The notes under the pieces are model-generated. The model had not been told where the DNA came from. It did no database searches and was given only the letters and a program-made list of their open reading frames with translations. From Fuerstiella sp. (lineage in GTDB: Bacteria > Planctomycetota > Planctomycetia > Planctomycetales > Planctomycetaceae): a stretch of DNA of 64,000 nucleotides. A program made the position numbers and the translations under genes. Location: NCBI GenBank assembly GCA_022447185.1, contig JAKVAY010000041.1, positions 33,775-97,774 on the forward strand, written 5' to 3'. This document shows, piece after piece, positions 8,361 through 15,244 of this stretch (its first letter is position 1; each line of letters starts with the position of its first letter).

Positions 8361-9866
8361 TCATTCGAACACTCCGTGCAGAAACCATGAAGTGTTGCCA
8401 TTACGAAACAGCCAGAACCGGGAGCCCGTTCGTGTTTCCACGCGGTAATAGTCCCGGCGACAGCAACCATTATCCTGCCACCAGCCGGTTTGAATCCGTT
8501 CGGGCTCTGTACAATGCGTGACCTCACAGGTTCTGTTCTTCCAGTAAAACCGTACTGGAGAGCCGTCAGGTGTAATCGAGATGACTTCGATCGGCTGTGG
8601 CTCCGGAAACAGTTCCAGTGGACGAGTCGGTCCGTGGCCTGGAGAGTCAACGATCGTCGTTTTTTTTTCCGATGCCGAATTTGAAAAGGACTCGAATCTG
8701 ACAGCCTTTTCGGGCAGGGCTTCGGGAAGCAGTCGCGGTCGGACCACAGCTTCGGCTCCCAGTCGTGCGGTCAATCGGTCGATTAAACGCTCAATGCTGT
8801 CGTCATTGCGTATCAGTTCCTGATCTGGTGTGTGTGTGAACAGCGTCCCTTGTCGAAGATGCAGAGGAGCCGTTGCCGAGGCTTCAAGACGAATACCGAC
8901 AAGCCATTCCGGAATCGGTTCTGTCTCAATCTTCAGGTCGACCAGGTCCATGACATGGGGCAGAGAGTCGACCGGACGAGTCAGGCCGATTTCCAGGACG
9001 ACAGGGTCTGATGCTTCGCTCTGTAACGTTGCCGTCAGTCTCTGCAGGCCTTCCCCTTGTGGGTGCAGGTTGTCAAGAATCTCCGAAATCAGGTCTGTGC
9101 AGATAGAACGAATCGCTTTGCGGTGACAGATCGGTTCATCAGTGGACCACTCAGCGGAAACCGGCTTCGGGTCGAGTACAGGGACAATCAACTCTTCATG
9201 CATACCAAGCATCTGATCAAGTCGTTCAGTCAAAATCGATCCAAATCGTGATGGCAATTCATCCTTAGGCAACTGAGTGAGTTGACCAATGGTGAAGAGA
9301 TCGAACTCTCGAAGCTGCATGACCAGCTGATCGGGAATTCGCAACGCTTCAACAGGCAGTGATCGCAGAGTGCGATTCGCACCGGCTTCATGTCCATGAC
9401 GTGCAATTCCCCAGGCGGCACCGATCGTGTTTGCTGCGGCAATGTGAGCAAAAAAACCTCGATTCATCAGCTCGATAAGGATCTGTTGGGCAAGGCTGAA
9501 TTCACCCTTGAATAATGAAGCACACCCGGTGATGTCGAGAACCAGGCAGTGTGAACGGCACGAATGCTCCAGCCCAACGTGTGGACTGTAGAGGTGGCAC
9601 GCTCGAGCCAGCTTCTCCAGTTCCAGCAAATCAGCTTGTTCGTCATGCAGAATAAACTCGGCAGAATCAAGTAGTGATTGCGCTTCTGCCAGCGGCGTGC
9701 CAGGTTGGATGCCCTGACGCATTGCCTCACGGGAAGCTGCCACAATCCGAGCTCGATTACCCGACTGCGCGTATATCCCGAACGCTGCTGATTTCAGTTC
9801 CGGATGTCGGCAACACGCATGTTGAATCGGAAAGTTCGGCAGCCAGACGCACATCATTCGTTTCAT
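8361..9866 (-). CDS. imuB: ImuB, catalytically degenerate Y-family polymerase-like mutasome subunit
   Basis: 501 residues. It begins M-K-R-M-M-C-V-W-L-P-N-F-P, the standard ImuB opening in which the first catalytic Asp of Y-family polymerases is absent. The motif at 108-114 (L-V-L-D-I-T-G) lacks the usual D-E pair. A conserved R-P-L-E-L-F segment lies at 415-420, and the C-terminus (W-W near 462, R-R-D-Y-Y at 470-474, W-L-F-R, W-F-L-H-G-V-F-E) matches the ImuB tail. ImuB links ImuA and DnaE2 to the sliding clamp in translesion synthesis. It is the last gene of the lexA-imuA-imuB operon; its start lies 110 bases inside the end of imuA, so the two are probably translationally coupled. Confidence 0.9.
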   Translation of the reverse strand: MKRMMCVWLPNFPIQHACCRHPELKSAAFGIYAQSGNRARIVAASREAMRQGIQPGTPLAEAQSLLDSAEFILHDEQADLLELEKLARACHLYSPHVGLEHSCRSHCLVLDITGCASLFKGEFSLAQQILIELMNRGFFAHIAAANTIGAAWGIARHGHEAGANRTLRSLPVEALRIPDQLVMQLREFDLFTIGQLTQLPKDELPSRFGSILTERLDQMLGMHEELIVPVLDPKPVSAEWSTDEPICHRKAIRSICTDLISEILDNLHPQGEGLQRLTATLQSEASDPVVLEIGLTRPVDSLPHVMDLVDLKIETEPIPEWLVGIRLEASATAPLHLRQGTLFTHTPDQELIRNDDSIERLIDRLTARLGAEAVVRPRLLPEALPEKAVRFESFSNSASEKKTTIVDSPGHGPTRPLELFPEPQPIEVISITPDGSPVRFYWKNRTCEVTHCTEPERIQTGWWQDNGCCRRDYYRVETRTGSRFWLFRNGNTSWFLHGVFE

Positions 9867-10563
9867 CGCTCACTTCCAGATCGATGGATCTGTTGGCCAT
9901 ACCTCCCTTTGCATAGAGACATCGCAGTTCTACAAACCGACAGAATGCTTCCGGCGGTGACGGCTGTGGCGAAGCCAGTAGTCGGACGTCAGCCCACCCG
10001 TTCTGTTTACGAGCGAACGACGGCCGAATCAGCATTCCGATTGCCGTGCTGGATTCTGCTGCCAGTTGCAGACGACGAAATTGCTGACTTCGTAACCGAT
10101 CAATGAAGCCCAGTACTGTTCCCACACCGGAGCATCGGAGTGCCTGCTCAATCGCAAATAACTCGTCATATTTAGATTTCGGTCGAACAAGAATGGTTTC
10201 TGTCAGCTCAACTCCGGTTGACGGTAACGCTGCCGGATAGAATTTCCCTTTTCCATCCACGATCACTAACGGTCCTTTTTTCTGAGCCTGGGTCGCAACA
10301 GACAATGCCAGTGTTGCGACACCGCTTCCCGGCTCTGTCCCAATCCATTCGCAAAGCGTTCCACGTCGTAAACCGTGATCCGGAAGAATTGCGTCGAGTG
10401 CCGGAATTCCGGTTGAAACCACAGCCACGTAATCGGAGCGTGCGCGAATGCAATGTTTGAAGCGACGCAGCCTGGATCGCAACTCTTTAATCACCTGCCA
10501 TCCTGGAGTTGTCTCCCTCAGGGAAATCTCTCTGGTGGCATACGGAAGCTCTGACGGGATCAT
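9757..10563 (-). CDS. imuA: ImuA, RecA-like mutasome accessory protein
   Basis: 268 residues, similar in layout to ImuA/SulA-like RecA-fold proteins. It has an N-terminal region, a G-x-L-C-E-W-I-G segment near 78, a degenerate phosphate loop (E-P-G-S-G-V-A-T, lacking the Walker Lys), then a beta-strand L-V-I-V-D-G-K-G-K-F-Y-P corresponding to the RecA core. In cassettes of this type ImuA binds ImuB and DnaE2. The start codon overlaps the lexA stop by four bases (ATGA), and the 3' end overlaps imuB by 110 bases, so the three genes form a tight operon read from the lexA promoter. The overlap with imuB is long, but both reading frames look family-typical in the shared region. Confidence 0.85.
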   Translation of the reverse strand: MIPSELPYATREISLRETTPGWQVIKELRSRLRRFKHCIRARSDYVAVVSTGIPALDAILPDHGLRRGTLCEWIGTEPGSGVATLALSVATQAQKKGPLVIVDGKGKFYPAALPSTGVELTETILVRPKSKYDELFAIEQALRCSGVGTVLGFIDRLRSQQFRRLQLAAESSTAIGMLIRPSFARKQNGWADVRLLASPQPSPPEAFCRFVELRCLYAKGGMANRSIDLEVSDETNDVRLAAELSDSTCVLPTSGTEISSVRDIRAVG

Positions 10564-11159
10564 TGAGTTCCCATCAATCGCAGGACTCCAACAACGACCC
10601 CTTCAATCGTCACGTCCTCGCTCCGACAGAAAATTGCTGTCATCGTTGAGTTCGCGGGTTCAAGGCGAATGCGGCGTCGCTTTGGTTCTCGATAGAACCG
10701 TTTCAGTGTTGCTTCATCTCCGATTCTTGCGACAACCAGATCCCCATCCACACACGTTCCCTGTTTCTTCACAATCACGTGATCACCGTCAGCGATATGC
10801 TCCTCAATCATCGATTCACCACGCACCCGCAGTGCAAAGTGTCCATCTCTGGACAGTCCTTCGAGATCAAGCCGCTCGTCTTGCTGTTCGATGGCCTCGA
10901 TGGGAGAACCGGCAGCAACTGTTCCTGCCAATGCCAGTCCCTCCGGTCTTATCAGCTGAAGTCCACGATGGCCGAAGCCACGAGTCAGATATCCCGTTTT
11001 GACCAGGTTGTTGACATGGAACAAAGCTGTATGCGGCGACTTGTAATCGAATTCCGCCTGGATCTCGCGCATTGACGGGGATCGTCCTGCAGATCGGATT
11101 TCTCGGCGAATGAAGTCCAAAACGCGTTGCTGCGTTTTTGTAAGAGCCTGCTGCTCCAT
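10560..11159 (-). CDS. lexA: LexA repressor
   Basis: 199 residues, full length. An N-terminal winged helix (1-70, T-K-T-Q-Q-R-V-L-D-F-I) is followed by the self-cleavage site A83-G84 in V-A-A-G-S-P. The S24-type peptidase domain has catalytic Ser116 (G-E-S-M-I) and Lys153 (T-L-K-R-F). LexA represses SOS genes until RecA filaments stimulate its self-cleavage. The gene heads the imuA-imuB operon, and a palindrome overlapping a strong promoter lies about 50 bases upstream, which fits autoregulation. This may be a cassette-specific second LexA rather than the only one in the genome; the window cannot settle that. Confidence 0.95.
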   Translation of the reverse strand: MEQQALTKTQQRVLDFIRREIRSAGRSPSMREIQAEFDYKSPHTALFHVNNLVKTGYLTRGFGHRGLQLIRPEGLALAGTVAAGSPIEAIEQQDERLDLEGLSRDGHFALRVRGESMIEEHIADGDHVIVKKQGTCVDGDLVVARIGDEATLKRFYREPKRRRIRLEPANSTMTAIFCRSEDVTIEGVVVGVLRLMGTQ

Positions 11160-11206
11160 GGTTGCGAGTCGCTGCCTTACAGTCGAACGGTTGTTACGTT
11201 TTTGAA

Positions 11207-11235
11207 ATAATACAAATGTATTATGATAATGTCAA
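11207..11235 (-). promoter_or_regulatory. lexA promoter with overlapping palindromic operator
   Basis: On the minus strand a -35 TTGACA (11230-11235) is followed by exactly 17 bases and a -10 TATTAT (11207-11212), placing transcription start about 40 bases before the lexA ATG. An 18-nt palindrome with 8-bp arms, ATAATACA-AA-TGTATTAT (11207-11224), covers the -10 element and most of the spacer. A repressor bound there would block RNA polymerase. LexA is the natural candidate for binding it, by position. Confidence 0.75.
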
Positions 11236-11541
11236 TCTGGAAAATGACACATCCCAAAACGATGGACTTCAGTGATCAAATGCAGTGTTCCTGACGGATT
11301 GCGCAGCGAGGGTCCGGTCATCAGAGGCTCGCAGTGGACGCGCAATTGTCAGCGGCGATTTGAGCAACGGCCTGAGTGAATGGAGGAGCAAGCCACACAG
11401 GAAACGGGCGTGGCAAAATCTGGAAACTCAATGGATCAGGTACGTTTCCATTACGGTGAAGAGCAAGACCAGGACGTTGACTCCACGATACGAACCTTTG
11501 TAGCAATCACGAGGGGCAGACCCTGCCAGTGGTTGTCGTGT
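11236..11541. other. Intergenic region, no supported gene
   Basis: Region between the lexA promoter and the 3' end of a convergently placed haem protein gene. Short open frames are present on both strands (for example 11285-11503), but none has a family signature or convincing ribosome binding site. Confidence 0.5.
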
Positions 11542-14500
11542 TTATCTGTCGTCAGCCGTTCGTTGTGCTGTATGTCGTGACAATTCCTTTTGAGCCTGTT
11601 CGTCTTTGAGGAATGCCACGAGGTCCACGAATTCAGTGAGCGTGAGTTGTGACATGGTTTCATCCGGCATCAGGCTGCGTTTGCTGGGGAATTTTTCTTC
11701 GATTTCGTCGAGGTAGATTCGATAGTCACGACCGTTGGAACCTCTCAGGACAAATTGAGGTGGCCCTTCTTCAATTCTCAGGCCGCCGTAAACCTTGCCT
11801 TCAGTTGTTACTACGGTCCAGGTTTCAAAGCCTTCCTTGATTTCCTTCGACGGATCGACAATCGATTCAATGATTTTTTCGATGGTATGCGTTTGTGAGA
11901 TCTTGTTCAGGTCTGGTCCAATACTACCGCCCACGCCTTCGACTCGATGGCATTTCATACACTGGCTTTTCTCCGCTCGCAGGAAGACGTCTCGACCACG
12001 CGCGCTGTTACCTGTTTCAGTCACCAGGGTTTTGATGCGCCGGACTTCATGAGGTTCCAGCGACAGGGAAAGACCGTCCTGATAGAGGCTCCTGAGCAGT
12101 GTTTCAGTGTTTCCTGTCGAGTCCGTGGCACTGTGTCTTTGCAGTGCTGCGGCTATTTGCGGTCGCATCGTTGTCGGCAGTTGATTTGCCAGCAATTGAT
12201 TTGCCAACTCCTTCGTCTGTTGCAGATCCAAACTCAGGACATCGACCGCCGCACTGATGATCTGCGGATCGTCGGCATTCAGCAGTCGCCGTGCGATGGG
12301 TTCTGCTTTTGTGGGTTTGATCTGCCCAACCAGCCACAAACCATCTGCAATTAACAGTGGTTCCTTCCATGATTCCAGTTTGGCAATCAGTTCCGGAAGG
12401 ACCAGTTCGACTCCTGGATCACTACGATCGGCATAAGGCCAGCCTTCGGTTCGAAGCAGAGCCAGTGATCTGATGATTTCCTGACGTTCTTCGATCGATC
12501 GACGTGAATCAGTCAACGCTTCGAACAATGGTCGGCTGGCTGCGATGACTCGAAGTTGTCCTGCTGCTTTGATCGTTGACAGGCGGATGTCAGGATCAGA
12601 CTGGTTGAGCAGTTTGACGGTCAAATCCGTCACGGTTGCTGATCTGCCACCACCCGTCAGGCCGAGGGTTTCCAGTGCTGTGACCTGCAGGATCGCCGGA
12701 GCTTCGGGATTACGTTCAAGCCACGATGACACGCCGGCGGCGTCAATGGGAGGATGGACGACGATATGACGGTGGGCAGTCAGCAAACGTCCAAGCTGTG
12801 ATTCTGTGAAGGTCTGTGTGTCACCATTGAGCAACTGGTCCAGGCCGCGGGCGGCTTCGCGAGTTCGCAATGCGAGGAAAAGCTCTGTGGCCAGTTCTCT
12901 TCGGTTGTCGTCGTCGCCGATGGCCATGTTGGTGAGCTGAGCGATTCCTGATTTTCCGCAGCGTTCGATCCCCCGTAGTATGCCGTCGAACAGGTAGACG
13001 TCATCTCGCCTGGTTTTAAGCAGTGTTTGGAGTAGAGCGGTCGCAATCTGTATACGCAATTCGGGTGATTGTGTTGCTGCTGCGACACTGCCGGCCGCCA
13101 ATGCGGCCGCGCGCCGTACTGCCGGATGAGGATCTTTGTCGGCACATGCCAGTAATCCGGCTGCGATCTCAGTCGTCGCTCGTTCAGTCGTGGTGTGATG
13201 ACCGATCGCTTCCGCGGCCAAACGTCGCAGTTCCGGTTCCGTGTCGGAAATCAGTTCTTTTGCACAGCCTTCAGCGGCCGGCCAGTTGAGTTGGCAGGCG
13301 GCCCCAAATGCGCTCGCTCGAGTGGGAAGGGTATTGGACTGATCCAATGTGATTCGTTCAAAGTTCCTGTAATGGCTGGTATTACGTGTGAGTAATTCCT
13401 TTTGAATTCGCTCACGCAACTCAAAGTCCGCAGTTGAGGCAAATATTCGGAGCAGATCTGTGTCAGATTGCTTAGCGTTGTTCTGCCAGGTTGACATGGA
13501 GCCACGAGAAATGGCCGGCATATCGGGGAGACCTTCCCACGTCAGTCGATAGATGCGGCCATGGTTACCGTCACCCCAGGATCGGCCCGCTCCACCGCTG
13601 TTGGTCCGCCAGTCCAATACATAAATTGCTCCATCCGGACCGGTGACTGCCTGAACCGGACGAAACATTCCGTCGTCGGATTCCATGAGGGTAAATTGTC
13701 GCACCACTTTGAATGTACTGCCCGCTCTTTCGATTTCGTAAGCTCGAACTTTCATGCGGTAGACATCCGGGTAAATCAGCAAACCGCGGAAATCATCCGG
13801 GAAGGCGACGCCCTGGTAGATCAGCAGGCCTGCCGGGGCACCTCTGCCGGTCTTGAGCATCGACGGCATTTTTCCGGGACGTTCACCAAATACGGCGCCT
13901 CGGGCGAAGTCCGTCCGGCAGCATTTCGCTCCCATTTTCAGACGCCACCCGTAGTCGGCACCCTCCAGCAGATGCATGAGTCGTACGCCCTGGAATTTGG
14001 ATCCGTCTTCCTGGTCGTTGTCGACATGGAACATGTTGTAAACTTCATCAAAGACAACATTGCGGTAAGGATTGCGGAAACCACGAGCAAATTCCGACAG
14101 TTGCGAACCGTCGGGGCGCGATCGAAAGACAGCACCCGTGCGTAAGACCGTGGCTCGCGAGCCATCACTTCCTTCAGCGATGTTGTCGTCGTCTCCGGTG
14201 GTCGTGTACATCCAGTTGTCGTGAGCGATTGTCAGTCCGGAGACCTGGTGATGATGGTAACCGCACATCCCTCGCAGAATTTCTTCTTCTTCCCATGTTC
14301 TGCTACCTGATGTCTGCGGACGACGACGGATGACGTGGCCAACGGAAGGAAAGTACATCCATCCGTCGTGCATCAGGACGCTGGAAGGCATTTCCAGATC
14401 GTTCATGATCATATCGGCACTGTCGAAGATGCCATCACCGTTTGTGTCACGTAGTTGTTTGAGATCGTCATTGACATTCTTCGTTTTGCGGTTGACGGTT

Positions 14501-14856
14501 GCGGTGGTCCCGTCCTGGTAGTGAACGTCGTACGTTGTATCGATTTGTTCGGTGGCCTCGCGCCATTCGAGCACGAAGAGCGAGCCGTCATCGGCGAACG
14601 TCATGCCGACCGGGTCAATGATCACAGGATCGCTGGCGACGATGTCAACACGGATGCCGTTTGGGGCTCGCATACCTTTCAGCCGGGGGTCGGTATCGCC
14701 TCGTTCGGTCATCTCAACCCAGTCGGGCGCCGGAAGCAGAGCCATTTCATCTCGGTGGTAGTCTTGCTGAGGGCCCAGTTGACCGACACAGTTACCTGAC
14801 GTCAGGATTGATGCGGGCAGCCAGGTAACGACGACGATCAGCAGTGGACGGGCCAT
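11542..14856 (-). CDS. Secreted PVC-type haem-binding protein: dehydrogenase-like propeller, HEAT repeats, cytochrome c domain
   Basis: 1104 residues from the ATG at 14856, chosen because it opens a signal peptide (M-A-R-P-L-L-I-V-V-V-T). An in-frame ATG 69 bases upstream would put charged residues first. Residues 60-440 resemble the beta-propeller of planctomycete 'membrane-bound dehydrogenase' proteins (G-M-T-F-A-D-D-G-S-L-F-V-L-E-W, later A-R-G-F-R-N-P-Y-R-N-V). Residues 460-900 are Ala/Leu-rich HEAT-like helices. The C-terminus has one haem site C-M-K-C-H (from residue 966) in the Pirellula/Verrucomicrobium-type haem domain, ending with a T-L-T-E-F-V-D-L-V-A-F-L helix. It is a probable periplasmic oxidoreductase or electron-transfer protein; the substrate is unknown. 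It is divergent from a related gene at 15245. Confidence 0.85.
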   Translation of the reverse strand: MARPLLIVVVTWLPASILTSGNCVGQLGPQQDYHRDEMALLPAPDWVEMTERGDTDPRLKGMRAPNGIRVDIVASDPVIIDPVGMTFADDGSLFVLEWREATEQIDTTYDVHYQDGTTATVNRKTKNVNDDLKQLRDTNGDGIFDSADMIMNDLEMPSSVLMHDGWMYFPSVGHVIRRRPQTSGSRTWEEEEILRGMCGYHHHQVSGLTIAHDNWMYTTTGDDDNIAEGSDGSRATVLRTGAVFRSRPDGSQLSEFARGFRNPYRNVVFDEVYNMFHVDNDQEDGSKFQGVRLMHLLEGADYGWRLKMGAKCCRTDFARGAVFGERPGKMPSMLKTGRGAPAGLLIYQGVAFPDDFRGLLIYPDVYRMKVRAYEIERAGSTFKVVRQFTLMESDDGMFRPVQAVTGPDGAIYVLDWRTNSGGAGRSWGDGNHGRIYRLTWEGLPDMPAISRGSMSTWQNNAKQSDTDLLRIFASTADFELRERIQKELLTRNTSHYRNFERITLDQSNTLPTRASAFGAACQLNWPAAEGCAKELISDTEPELRRLAAEAIGHHTTTERATTEIAAGLLACADKDPHPAVRRAAALAAGSVAAATQSPELRIQIATALLQTLLKTRRDDVYLFDGILRGIERCGKSGIAQLTNMAIGDDDNRRELATELFLALRTREAARGLDQLLNGDTQTFTESQLGRLLTAHRHIVVHPPIDAAGVSSWLERNPEAPAILQVTALETLGLTGGGRSATVTDLTVKLLNQSDPDIRLSTIKAAGQLRVIAASRPLFEALTDSRRSIEERQEIIRSLALLRTEGWPYADRSDPGVELVLPELIAKLESWKEPLLIADGLWLVGQIKPTKAEPIARRLLNADDPQIISAAVDVLSLDLQQTKELANQLLANQLPTTMRPQIAAALQRHSATDSTGNTETLLRSLYQDGLSLSLEPHEVRRIKTLVTETGNSARGRDVFLRAEKSQCMKCHRVEGVGGSIGPDLNKISQTHTIEKIIESIVDPSKEIKEGFETWTVVTTEGKVYGGLRIEEGPPQFVLRGSNGRDYRIYLDEIEEKFPSKRSLMPDETMSQLTLTEFVDLVAFLKDEQAQKELSRHTAQRTADDR

Positions 14857-15244
14857 AAGCGAGATCTCTTTTGTCAGCACAGGGTTTCGTATGGCCCGGT
14901 TGAATTCCGAGACCACAACTGTCAAAAAGTGCAGTCGGTGATTCCGGGACAGCGTCGGAAGTTCGCAGCGGATCGGAAAGCAGCATAGTAGATTTCGACA
15001 GCGGACGCTGTTGGAAATTGGTTTGCGGATGTTTCGCTTTCAGTCGCTTGGACGGCTAAATTGATGCCAATTGGAGTTCCATCCGGTCACTGCCACGGAA
15101 TTGTTTCGCAAACATCAGTAGCGGCGTCGCGAATTTTGCACTGCCTGTTGCTGATCGACAGTTGCGTCGGAACTGAAGGGGACCACAATCTGTCGTTTCC
15201 ACGCAGGATTCAGCAGGCTGTTTTAACTCAGCAAGGCACATGTC
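14857..15244. other. Divergent intergenic region between two haem-protein genes
   Basis: About 390 bases between two divergently transcribed dehydrogenase-like genes, so both promoters should be here. I saw no convincing -35/-10 pair or palindrome, and the short open frames look random. Confidence 0.45.
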
